NCBI GenBank assembly: GCA_000230935.2
Contig: AGIQ01000003.1
Coordinates: 620,001-684,000 of the forward strand
From: Mycolicibacterium rhodesiae JS60
GTDB taxonomy: Bacteria; Actinomycetota; Actinomycetes; Mycobacteriales; Mycobacteriaceae
Direction: 5' to 3'
DNA length: 64,000 nt
A program made the translations under genes and the position numbers. The notes beneath the pieces are model-generated. The model did no database searches. It worked only from the letters and a program-made list of their open reading frames with translations, and was not told the origin of the DNA. Below are positions 32,860 to 40,869 of this stretch, in pieces. Numbering within the stretch: the stretch's first letter is position 1; the number at the start of each line of letters is the position of its first letter.

Positions 32860-35034
32860 TCACAGGATGTAGAGCATCTCCTGGTAGGTCGGCAACGGCC
32901 AGAGGTCGTCGGCGACAACGCCCTCCAGGGTGTCGGCGGCAGCACGCACCGCGTCCATCAAGGGCAGCAGGCTCGCCGCATGCTCGGCCTCCTCCTTACC
33001 GGTATCGCCGCCGTGGACGCCGAGCGCGGTCTTGAGCGCCGCCAGTGCCGCGGTCAGCTCCGCGATCGGCGCGGACACCGTCGCCAGCAGCGTGGTGTCC
33101 GCATCGACCCCGGCAGCCTTCAGCGCGGCGACATTCTGCGCCAGCTCGGTCTGGTAGCGAACGGCCGCCGGCAGGATCACCGTCGACCCCATCTCCAGCG
33201 TCAGCTTGGCCTCGACGTTGACGGTCAGCGCATACGTCTCGTAGCGAACCTCTTCGCGGCTGTGCAGCTCGCGCGCGTTGAAAACGCCGTACTTCTCGAA
33301 GACCTCGATGGCCTCCGGCGTCACCAGCTGTGGGATCGCGTCGAGCGTCGTCTTGAGGTTGGGCAGACCGCGCTCGGCCGCCTCGATCTGCCAGTTCTCC
33401 GAGTAGCCGTCACCGTTGAACACGACGGCGCCGTGCTCGGTGATGATCTCGGTGAGCAGCTTCTGGACGGCACCGTCGAAGTCCTCGCCATCGCCGACCG
33501 CCTTCTCCAGCACGGTCGCCATGTAGTCGAGCGAGTCGGCCATGATCGTGTTGAGGATGATCATCGGCACGTTGATGGTCTGGCCCGAACCCGGCGCACG
33601 GAACTCAAACCGATTGCCGGTGAACGCGAATGGGCTGGTGCGGTTGCGGTCGCCCGGATCGGTCGGCAGCTCGGGCAGCGTGTCGACACCGATGATCATG
33701 GTGCCCTTGCCCTTCGACGACGTGGCCGCGCCCTTGGCGATCTGGTCGAACACGTCGGCCAGCTGATCGCCGAGGAAGATCGAGATGATCGCCGGGGGTG
33801 CCTCATTGGCACCGAGCCGGTGGTCGTTGGTGGCCGACGCCACCGAAACGCGCAGCAGGCCACCGTATTTGTGCACGGCCCGGATCACCGCGGCGCAGAA
33901 CACCAGGAACTGGGCGTTCTCGTGCGGGGTGTCACCCGGCACCAGCAGGCTGCCGAACTGCGCGTTGCCCATCGAGAAGTTCACATGCTTGCCCGAACCG
34001 TTGACGCCGGCGAACGGCTTCTCGTGGAACAGGCACTCCATACCGTGCTTCTTCGCGATGTTGCGGAACGTCGTCATCAGCAGCTGCTGATGGTCGGCGG
34101 CGATATTGGCCCGCTCGAACATCGGTGCGATCTCGAATTGGCCTGGCGCGACCTCGTTGTGGCGGGTCTTGGCCGGGATGCCGAGCTTGAACAGCTCCCG
34201 CTCGGTATCCATCATGAAGGCCAGCACCCGGTCCGGGATGGCGCCGAAGTAGTGGTCGTCGAACTCCTGGCCCTTGGGCGGCTTCGCACCGAACAGCGTA
34301 CGGCCAGCATTGATCAGGTCGGGGCGCGCCAGGAAGAAGTGGCGGTCGACCAGGAAGTACTCCTGCTCCGGCCCGCAGAACGACACGATGTGGTCGAAAT
34401 CCTTGTGGCCGAACAGCTTCAGGATGCGCTCAGCCTGGGCGCCCATGGCCTGCTGGCTGCGCAGCAGCGGCGTCTTGTAATCCAGCGCCTCACCGGTCAT
34501 CGAGACGAACACCGTTGGAATGCACAGCGTGTTGCCGTTCGGGTTCTCCAGGATGTAGGCCGGGCTCGTGACGTCCCAGCCGGTGTACCCGCGGGCCTCG
34601 AAGGTGCTGCGCAGGCCGCCCGACGGGAAGCTGGACGCGTCGGGCTCGCCCTGGATCAGGGTCTTACCCGCGAATTCGGCGAGCGTTGCGCCGTCACCCA
34701 CGGGCTCGAGGAAGCTGTCGTGCTTCTCGGCGGTCAACCCGGTCATGGGATAGAACACGTGCGCGTAGTGCGTCGCGCCCTTCGACAACGCCCAGTCCTT
34801 CATCACCGAGGCGACGGCGTCGGCGACTGCCGGGTCGAGCTTTGCGCCCTTCTCGATCGTCGCGACCACCGACTTGTAGACCGACTTGGGCAACCGCAAC
34901 CGCATCTCCGCCAACGTGAAGACGTTCGACCCGAAGATCTCGCCCGGTGCCTCGCCCGGATCGAAGCTGATAGGAGGAGGCTCGTAGGCCTCGACATTGA
35001 TGATCGCCTGGAGACGGGCCGCGTTTCCGCTCAA
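32860..35034 (-). CDS. glnN: Type III glutamine synthetase
   Basis: The protein of about 724 residues has the GSIII blocks GPEQEYFLVDRHFF, KTRHNEVAPGQFEIAPMFE, LFHEKPFAGVNGSGKHVN and the late TGNRFEFRAPG. The C-terminal extension is characteristic of the large GSIII class. It condenses ammonia and glutamate using ATP, as a dodecamer. I chose TTG 35034 because GAGGAAAG lies four bases upstream and the product then begins SGNAARLQAI as family members do. ATG 35082 adds 16 residues and has no good ribosome-binding site. It is additional to the usual mycobacterial GlnA enzymes. Confidence 0.9.
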   Translation of the reverse strand: MSGNAARLQAIINVEAYEPPPISFDPGEAPGEIFGSNVFTLAEMRLRLPKSVYKSVVATIEKGAKLDPAVADAVASVMKDWALSKGATHYAHVFYPMTGLTAEKHDSFLEPVGDGATLAEFAGKTLIQGEPDASSFPSGGLRSTFEARGYTGWDVTSPAYILENPNGNTLCIPTVFVSMTGEALDYKTPLLRSQQAMGAQAERILKLFGHKDFDHIVSFCGPEQEYFLVDRHFFLARPDLINAGRTLFGAKPPKGQEFDDHYFGAIPDRVLAFMMDTERELFKLGIPAKTRHNEVAPGQFEIAPMFERANIAADHQQLLMTTFRNIAKKHGMECLFHEKPFAGVNGSGKHVNFSMGNAQFGSLLVPGDTPHENAQFLVFCAAVIRAVHKYGGLLRVSVASATNDHRLGANEAPPAIISIFLGDQLADVFDQIAKGAATSSKGKGTMIIGVDTLPELPTDPGDRNRTSPFAFTGNRFEFRAPGSGQTINVPMIILNTIMADSLDYMATVLEKAVGDGEDFDGAVQKLLTEIITEHGAVVFNGDGYSENWQIEAAERGLPNLKTTLDAIPQLVTPEAIEVFEKYGVFNARELHSREEVRYETYALTVNVEAKLTLEMGSTVILPAAVRYQTELAQNVAALKAAGVDADTTLLATVSAPIAELTAALAALKTALGVHGGDTGKEEAEHAASLLPLMDAVRAAADTLEGVVADDLWPLPTYQEMLYIL

Positions 35035-35335
35035 CTGACTTTCCTCTTCCACCCAAGATGCCCACGTCTGAGGTGCGGGCATGTGACCGGCCCACGTTAG
35101 GTCGCGTTTATGCCAAACTCGTTACGCCCGCGTCAACGCCAGAATGCGGGGCTGATCGGCGATAAGTTCCCGCTAACTCAAATCGAGCAAACAATTGCGA
35201 ATTGCTAAGCGCATCTCTGCATGTAAATACATCAAAACGCATCATGAATTTAATCTGTCATTTCTATCCAGCAAGGATCCATGAGTCGTATAACCAAGAT
35301 TACGGAGGTGTTGGATTCAACTTTTTGGGGGCACT
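35035..35335. other. Intergenic region with AT-rich patch between glnN and a secreted-protein gene
   Basis: About 300 bp separate the two divergent genes. The half from 35160 to 35330 is visibly richer in A and T than the rest of the window and contains the inverted repeat ATGTA-AA-TACAT at 35221-35232. I find no convincing coding frame or RNA gene. A small open frame from 35202 has no family resemblance. The region probably holds both promoters. Only GTTAC-N6-GTCAAC near 35128 vaguely resembles a GlnR half-site. Confidence 0.5.
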
Positions 35336-36292
35336 ATGTTCGGTTCATCTGTTGTCGCACCCGTCGCGGTATGCACCGTCATCGCGGCGGGCGTACCGAC
35401 ACTCAATCCCGTTGATTCGCCGCTGTTCTCGCCGGCCGCCACGCGGACGAGCACGGTCCAGCTCACCAGTGTGGACAGCGTCCACTGGAACAACTCCCCA
35501 CTGGCCTCGGCAGCTGCCGCCGCCGGCGGTGACGTACCGTTCGGCCTGCCCCAGATCCTGGCGATCATGACCGCGCTGGCCGCGTTCAATCCAGACTCTG
35601 CCGCGACGATGCAGTTCATCAACACGGCATTGCTCGACCAACTGGCTGAAGGCGTCCCGCTGGGCGAGGCAATGGTCAACGTCAGCCTGCTGCTGTCCCC
35701 ACCGGTCGGCGACGGTCCCGGCTCGCCGGTCGCGCCGATTCTGGACCAGATCGGCCCGATGATCGCGTTGGCGCCCACCGTGATCGGCGGCGCGATGACG
35801 GTTCTCGCGGCCATTCCCGAGGCGGTGATACCGGTGGTGGGTGCGGTGGTGGTAGCCGTCTTCAACGCCGCAGCCGCAGCGGGTTCGGATGGATTCGGCG
35901 CCGCCGTCGAGGCCGGCCTCTACGACGTGATGGCCGCTGTGGGCAAGGGCATAGCCACAATGGTCAACGTGGTCCAATCGGTGCTGCAGTACATCGCGGG
36001 CGTGGCGACCGGCGCATCTGCCTCGAGTATCGCGGCCCCCGCTGCGGCCGAGCGCGTCCGCGCCTCGGGCGGTGCCCAGGCATCCGACAAGGCGGGCAAG
36101 ACCGATACGAGCACGACGCGCGCAACCACCTCTGCCACCCGGACGTCGGGCGTCGCAGGCCCTCGTCCGAGGCACCCGGCTACTCACAGGGCCACGGTCG
36201 GCAGCAGTCGATCCGGCAGTTCGGCTCAGGCGGCCGCCACGCGCGCCGCCCACCCGGCCGGCACCAAAGGCATTGCCAAGTCGGCCCGCTGA
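35336..36292 (+). CDS. Secreted alanine-rich protein with basic C-terminal tail, unknown function
   Basis: The 318-residue product has a weakly polar hydrophobic N-terminus (VVAPVAVCTVIAAGV) that could be an export signal. A helical middle contains PEAVIPVVGAVVVAVFNAAAAAG. From about residue 240 there is a Ser/Thr/Ala/Arg/Lys-rich disordered tail ending GIAKSAR. GGGGGCACT precedes ATG 35336. No known family is recognised. The architecture resembles the protein at 48525-49163, which ends GKGRSAR, suggesting a lineage-specific cell-wall-associated group. A role in binding acidic envelope polymers through the basic tail is only a guess. Confidence 0.68.
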   Translation: MFGSSVVAPVAVCTVIAAGVPTLNPVDSPLFSPAATRTSTVQLTSVDSVHWNNSPLASAAAAAGGDVPFGLPQILAIMTALAAFNPDSAATMQFINTALLDQLAEGVPLGEAMVNVSLLLSPPVGDGPGSPVAPILDQIGPMIALAPTVIGGAMTVLAAIPEAVIPVVGAVVVAVFNAAAAAGSDGFGAAVEAGLYDVMAAVGKGIATMVNVVQSVLQYIAGVATGASASSIAAPAAAERVRASGGAQASDKAGKTDTSTTRATTSATRTSGVAGPRPRHPATHRATVGSSRSGSSAQAAATRAAHPAGTKGIAKSAR

Positions 36293-36299
36293 ATTCGCC

Positions 36300-37238
36300 T
36301 CAGGCGTAAGCAGACTCATTCCAGAAGCGGTCGAACCGGGCAGCGATGTCGATGTCCGTGGCCACCGCGGCCAGCGCTGCCGCGACGATGGAGGCCGGGG
36401 CGCGATCGAGCACGACCAGTCCGATCGCCGGGCTCGGTCCGTGCTTGACCATCGGCCGGGCGGTAAACCCTTGCGGCACACCGAGTTGCGGCAGCCATGC
36501 GGTGGAAGCGATGGTAGCCCGTCGCGAATGCGTCAGGTGCGCGTACAGCGCGTCCACCGAATCCGCCTCCACCGCAGGACGGTAATGGATGCCCTCGGCC
36601 GCCATGTTGGCATCCAGAATGCGGCGATTGCGCATCGTGGTCGTCAGCACACACAGCTCCAGATCGGCGGCATCGGCCCAAGCCACCTCCGGCCGGTCCA
36701 TCGCCGGAGCATCGGCGGCCGCCACCAGAACGTAGCGCTCGCGGTACAACTCGACCGACCGCGTGCCGGGCAGCGCTTCGTCATCCAGATAGGTCAGCCC
36801 GGCGTCGATCTCGAAATCCGCCAATCGCCTGGCGATCTCCCGCGACGACAACGCCTCGATGCGCACCGACGCCGCGGGGTTGCGAGAGAGGAACTCGGCG
36901 GTGATGAACGGGCTCGCGGGCACCGCCGTCGGAATCGCACCCAGCCTTGCGGTCACCGTCAGTCGCCCCTGCATCCGCTCGAGGTCGGCGAACATCTCGT
37001 CACGTTCGGCGATGATGCGCTGGGCCCATGCCACGACCCGCTGCCCCTCCTCGGTGAACCCCTCGAAACGACGGCCGCGTTGCACGATCACGATGCCCAG
37101 GTCGCGTTCCAGTCTGCGGATCGCCACCGAGAGCGTCGGCTGGGTGATGTGGCAGCGCGCGGCCGCGCGGCCGAAGTGGCGCTCGGCGGCGAGGGCCAAC
37201 AGGTAGTCCAGATGCCGCAGCAGCACGTCGTTCGCCAC
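36300..37238 (-). CDS. LysR-family regulator
   Basis: The 312-residue protein has the LysR winged helix (LLALAAERHFGRAAARCHIT, then QPTLSVAIRRLERDLG) and a two-lobe effector domain (LGAIPTAVPASPFITAEFLS and later). Start GTG 37238 is chosen; a GTG at 37265 would add nine residues. It is divergent from the YdeP/FdhF-type gene with inverted repeats in the gap, the standard arrangement for a LysR activator and its target. It likely responds to a substrate or product of that oxidoreductase. The effector is unknown. Confidence 0.87.
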   Translation of the reverse strand: MANDVLLRHLDYLLALAAERHFGRAAARCHITQPTLSVAIRRLERDLGIVIVQRGRRFEGFTEEGQRVVAWAQRIIAERDEMFADLERMQGRLTVTARLGAIPTAVPASPFITAEFLSRNPAASVRIEALSSREIARRLADFEIDAGLTYLDDEALPGTRSVELYRERYVLVAAADAPAMDRPEVAWADAADLELCVLTTTMRNRRILDANMAAEGIHYRPAVEADSVDALYAHLTHSRRATIASTAWLPQLGVPQGFTARPMVKHGPSPAIGLVVLDRAPASIVAAALAAVATDIDIAARFDRFWNESAYA

Positions 37239-37246
37239 CGATCGAC

Positions 37247-37299
37247 GATAGCTGTGAGCTATCACCGCATGTCAAATACCGATTACCAACCCCTGGTAT
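37247..37299. promoter_or_regulatory. Inverted repeats in the LysR/fdhF divergent promoter
   Basis: GATAGC-TGTGA-GCTATC at 37247-37263 is a perfect six-base inverted repeat. ATACC (37276-37280) and GGTAT (37295-37299) form a second one with a 14-bp spacing. Paired sites like these are what a LysR tetramer normally recognises. The first overlaps the upstream part of the LysR gene start region, consistent with autoregulation. Confidence 0.55.
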
Positions 37300-37338
37300 C
37301 GGGTGTGGGCCGCCGATTCCGAGGTTTAGATTGGACAG

Positions 37339-39675
37339 ATGGCGAATGCCAAAGACGTCCCGGTCCCCTACGACGAGCACGCGGTACACGTCGGCCCACC
37401 CAAGGATGAGGCCGCCGGCGTGAAGGCCGTCGTCGTCACCATGCAGCGTGCCCTCGAGCAGATGGGTCCCGCCAGGACCATGGCGACCCTGTCGCGGCTC
37501 AACCAACGCCACGGATTCGACTGCCCGGGCTGTGCCTGGCCCGAGGAGCACGGCGGCCGCAAGCTGGCGGAATTCTGCGAGAACGGCGCCAAGGCAGTGG
37601 CCGAGGAGGCCACCAAGCGGCGCGTCACCGGAGACTTCTTCGCCCGCCACACGGTGGCCGAACTGGCCGCCAAGCCCGAATACTGGCTGTCCCAGCAGGG
37701 CCGCCTCACCCATCCGATGGTGCTACGGCCCGGCGAGCAACACTACGAGCCGATCGGCTGGGACGCCGCCTATCGGTTGATCGCCGAGCATCTCCGCGGA
37801 CTCGGCTCCCCGCACGAGGCGGTGTTCTACACCTCGGGGCGCACCAGCAACGAGGCGGCGTTCCTCTACCAGTTGCTGGTCCGCAGCTTCGGCACCAACA
37901 ACCTGCCGGACTGCTCCAACATGTGCCACGAATCGTCGGGCACCGCGCTGATCGATTCCATCGGCATCGGCAAGGGCTCGGTGACCGTGGCCGACATCGA
38001 GTACGCCGACGTCATCGTCATCGCCGGTCAGAATCCGGGTACCAACCATCCGCGGATGCTGTCGGTGCTGGAGAAGGCGAAAGCCAACGGGGCCAAGATC
38101 ATTGCGGTCAACCCGCTGCCCGAGGCCGGGTTGATCCGGTTCAAGGATCCGCAGAAGGTGAATGGCGTTGTCGGCCATGGGGTGCCGATCGCTGACGAGT
38201 TCGTGCAGATCCGCATCGGCGGGGACCTGGCATTGTTCAAAGGGCTGGGCCGGCTGCTGGTGGAGGCCGAGGACCGCGCCCCCGGCAGCGTGATCGACCG
38301 CGAGTTCATCGCCGCGCACTGCCACGGATTCGACGAGTACCTCGCCGATGCCCGCGCCGTCGACCTGGACACCGTCACCGAAGCCACCGGCATCGCGCGT
38401 GAGCAGTTGGACCGGGTCGCGGGCATGCTGGCAGGCTCACAGCGCACCATCGTCTGCTGGGCGATGGGCATCACCCAGCACACTCACGCGGTGGCCACGA
38501 TCGCCGAGATGACCAACCTGCTGCTGCTGCGCGGAATGATCGGAAAGCCCGGCGCCGGAGTGTGTCCGGTGCGTGGTCATTCCAATGTGCAGGGCGACCG
38601 CACGATGGGGATCTGGGAGAAGGTTCCCGAGACGTTCTTGACCGCACTGGACAACCGGTTCGGGATCATCAGTCCCCGCAAGCACGGCTATGACACGGTC
38701 GACGCGATCCGGGCGATGCGCGACGGGCGGGCGTCGGTGTTCTTCGCCATGGGCGGCAACTTCGCCTCGGCCACCCCCGACACCGCGGTGACGGAGGCCG
38801 CACTGAGCAATTGCGCGCTGACTGTCCAGGTCTCCACCAAACTCAATCGCAGCCACCTGGTGCACGGCCGCACCGCGTTGATCCTGCCCACCCTGGGCCG
38901 CACCGACCGCGACCTGGTAAATGGCCGCAAACAGGTTGTCTCCGTCGAGGATTCGATGTCGATGGTGCACCTGTCGCGGGGCAGCCTGACTCCGCCGAGC
39001 GACGAGGTCCGCAGCGAGGTCGCCATCATCTGCCAGCTGGCCCGCACCGTGCTCGGAGCCGACCATCCCGTTCCGTGGGAGACTTTCGCAGGCGACTACG
39101 ACACCATCCGTGACGCGATCGCCGCGGTGGTCCCGGGCTGCGCCGACTACAACACCCGCGTCCGTCAGCCCGATGGATTCCAATTGCCGCACCCGCCAAG
39201 GGATTCCCGCGAGTTCCCCACCGTCACCGGCAAGGCGAACTTCGCGGTCAACGAACTGAATTGGGTACCGGTGCCGCCGGGACGGCTGGTACTGCAGACA
39301 TTGCGCAGCCACGACCAGTACAACACCACCATCTACGGGCTCGACGACCGCTATCGCGGGGTCAAGGGCGGCCGCCGGGTCATCTTCGTCAACCCCGCCG
39401 ATATCGAGTCTCTCGGGCTCGCCGAGGGTGACCGCGTCGACTTGATCTCGGAGTTCACCGACGGCCACGGTCGGCTACAGGAGCGCCGCGCCGAGGACTT
39501 CCTGGTGGTGCCCTACTCCACCCCGGTCGGCAACGCCGCCGCCTACTACCCCGAGACCAATCCCCTGGTTCCGTTGGATCACGTTGCAGCCAAGTCGAAT
39601 ACCCCGGTTTCGAAGGCGGTCGTGATCAGGCTCGAACGCGGCGGACAGGAAAGCGGCACAGCATGGGACGGGTGA
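37339..39675 (+). CDS. FdhF/YdeP-family molybdopterin oxidoreductase
   Basis: The 778-residue protein starts with the YdeP-type cysteine block GFDCPGCAWPEEHGG (Cys62, Cys65), with Cys80 shortly after. A molybdopterin oxidoreductase domain follows (FYTSGRTSNEAAFLYQLL, DCSNMCHESSG, GQNPGTNHPRML) and a C-terminal dinucleotide-binding domain (RSHDQYNTTIYGLDDRYRG). It resembles formate-dehydrogenase alpha chains but lacks the classical Fe4S4 CxxC spacing and has no beta or gamma subunit nearby. FdhD downstream overlaps it by 13 bp. The electron acceptor and substrate are unclear; formate or acid-stress roles are reported for relatives. Confidence 0.88.
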   Translation: MANAKDVPVPYDEHAVHVGPPKDEAAGVKAVVVTMQRALEQMGPARTMATLSRLNQRHGFDCPGCAWPEEHGGRKLAEFCENGAKAVAEEATKRRVTGDFFARHTVAELAAKPEYWLSQQGRLTHPMVLRPGEQHYEPIGWDAAYRLIAEHLRGLGSPHEAVFYTSGRTSNEAAFLYQLLVRSFGTNNLPDCSNMCHESSGTALIDSIGIGKGSVTVADIEYADVIVIAGQNPGTNHPRMLSVLEKAKANGAKIIAVNPLPEAGLIRFKDPQKVNGVVGHGVPIADEFVQIRIGGDLALFKGLGRLLVEAEDRAPGSVIDREFIAAHCHGFDEYLADARAVDLDTVTEATGIAREQLDRVAGMLAGSQRTIVCWAMGITQHTHAVATIAEMTNLLLLRGMIGKPGAGVCPVRGHSNVQGDRTMGIWEKVPETFLTALDNRFGIISPRKHGYDTVDAIRAMRDGRASVFFAMGGNFASATPDTAVTEAALSNCALTVQVSTKLNRSHLVHGRTALILPTLGRTDRDLVNGRKQVVSVEDSMSMVHLSRGSLTPPSDEVRSEVAIICQLARTVLGADHPVPWETFAGDYDTIRDAIAAVVPGCADYNTRVRQPDGFQLPHPPRDSREFPTVTGKANFAVNELNWVPVPPGRLVLQTLRSHDQYNTTIYGLDDRYRGVKGGRRVIFVNPADIESLGLAEGDRVDLISEFTDGHGRLQERRAEDFLVVPYSTPVGNAAAYYPETNPLVPLDHVAAKSNTPVSKAVVIRLERGGQESGTAWDG

Positions 39676-40487
39676 CCTCGCGGCGGCGGGCCAGCCACGT
39701 CAACGACGGCGCCACCACCGAACGCGCCGAGACCCTGGTCGTCGAGGAGCCGCTGGAAATCCGGGTCAACGGCACGCCGCTGAGCGTCACGATGCGCACG
39801 CCCGGCTCCGATGTCGAACTGGCACAAGGGTTTCTGCTCACCGAAGGCGTTATCGCCCGCCGCGACGATGTGCTCACCGTGCGTTACTGCCGCGGCGCGG
39901 ATGACAACGGCACCAACTCCTACAACGTGCTCGACGTGAAGCTGCACCCCGACGTCCCGATGCCCGAGGTCGACGTCACCCGCAACTTCTACACCACCTC
40001 GTCGTGCGGGGTGTGCGGTAAGGCCTCGATCGACGCGGTCCGGTTGACGAGCCGTCACTCCCCCGGCGACGACCCGTCGACCGTCACGTCCTCGGTGCTG
40101 ACCGCGATGCCCGCGCAACTGCGTTCGGCGCAAAAGGTTTTCGCCAGCACCGGCGGACTGCACGGCGCAGCCTTGTTCGGCGTCGACGGCACGATGCTGG
40201 CCGTTCGCGAGGACGTCGGCCGGCACAATGCCGTTGACAAGGTGATCGGCTGGGCGTTGGAGGCCAATCGCGTCCCACTCGGCGGTACCGTCCTCCTGGT
40301 CAGCGGCCGGGCGTCCTTCGAGCTGACTCAGAAGGCGGTGATGGCCGGTATTCCGGTCCTCGCCGCAGTGTCCGCGCCCTCCTCGCTGGCCGTCGACCTG
40401 GCCACACAGTCAGGCCTGACGTTGGTGGCCTTCCTGCGCGGCGAGTCGATGAACGTCTACAGCAGGGCCGACCGCATCCAGCATTAG
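39663..40487 (+). CDS. fdhD: FdhD, sulfurtransferase for molybdenum-cofactor sulfuration
   Basis: The 274-residue protein has the family CxxC loop TTSSCGVCGKASID (Cys115, Cys118) and the cofactor-binding region AVREDVGRHNAVDKVIG. FdhD passes sulfur from a cysteine desulfurase to bis-MGD bound to formate-dehydrogenase-type enzymes. Its start lies inside the upstream gene, so the two are coupled, and that gene is its presumed client. Together with the LysR regulator they form a self-contained unit. Confidence 0.93.
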   Translation: MGRVTSRRRASHVNDGATTERAETLVVEEPLEIRVNGTPLSVTMRTPGSDVELAQGFLLTEGVIARRDDVLTVRYCRGADDNGTNSYNVLDVKLHPDVPMPEVDVTRNFYTTSSCGVCGKASIDAVRLTSRHSPGDDPSTVTSSVLTAMPAQLRSAQKVFASTGGLHGAALFGVDGTMLAVREDVGRHNAVDKVIGWALEANRVPLGGTVLLVSGRASFELTQKAVMAGIPVLAAVSAPSSLAVDLATQSGLTLVAFLRGESMNVYSRADRIQH

Positions 40488-40497
40488 CGGCCGATCG

Positions 40498-40755
40498 TCA
40501 GTTGTCGCCCGGTATCGCGGTCGGCGCCGGTGGCGCCTTCACCGTCGGCGAGAAGCTGTTGGGCCCGCCGCCGTCCGAGCCCTTCTCGGTCGGGGCCGGC
40601 GGCGGTGCCACACTGCTGCTGGCCGGCGTCGTGGTGCTGGTCGTGGTCGACGACGGTGCTTCTTTTTCTTTGTTGCCGCACGCCGTCGTCATGCCGAACA
40701 CGCCGACGGTCAAAACCAGTGCAGCCACGGCGGACCGATTGCGAAGTCTCTCCAT
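40498..40755 (-). CDS. Small putative lipoprotein, unknown function
   Basis: The 85-residue product has a positively charged start (MERLRNRS), a hydrophobic segment and Cys26 in GMTTACG, a plausible lipobox. A Pro/Ser/Thr-rich linker with no folded domain follows. ATG 40755 is used; an upstream ATG at 40785 would weaken the signal. It is convergent with fdhD (10 bp) and divergent from the glycosyltransferase, sharing with it the region of 11-bp repeats. Confidence 0.68.
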   Translation of the reverse strand: MERLRNRSAVAALVLTVGVFGMTTACGNKEKEAPSSTTTSTTTPASSSVAPPPAPTEKGSDGGGPNSFSPTVKAPPAPTAIPGDN

Positions 40756-40775
40756 ACGGCGATGGTACTGCCCCC

Positions 40776-40808
40776 AAATCTCCACGAAATCTCCATGAAA
40801 CCTCCAAG
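40776..40808. repeat. Three tandem 11-bp repeats upstream of the glycosyltransferase gene
   Basis: AAATCTCCACG (40776-40786), AAATCTCCATG (40787-40797) and AAACCTCCAAG (40798-40808) follow each other without gaps. The 11-bp period places equivalent bases on one face of the helix, as in binding sites of PhoB/OmpR-family response regulators. They lie between the lipoprotein gene and the glycosyltransferase gene, 62 bp before the latter. Confidence 0.6.
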
Positions 40809-40869
40809 CCGGGCGAGCCCGCCGCGGCGAGCATCAATCCCGATCATTCACCGGACGATTGGGAGCACG

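Noticed and set aside
32566..35100. Plus-strand frame of 844 residues opposite glutamine synthetase
   Set aside because: It is an antisense shadow of a highly conserved enzyme. GC-rich third positions keep it open, and no domain is recognisable.
35120..35150. Possible GlnR box upstream of glnN
   Set aside because: GTTAC-N6-GTCAAC resembles only part of the consensus, and no second matching half is present on either strand.
35202..35570. Small plus-strand frame in the AT-rich region
   Set aside because: It runs out of frame into the secreted-protein gene, has no good ribosome-binding site and changes composition midway.
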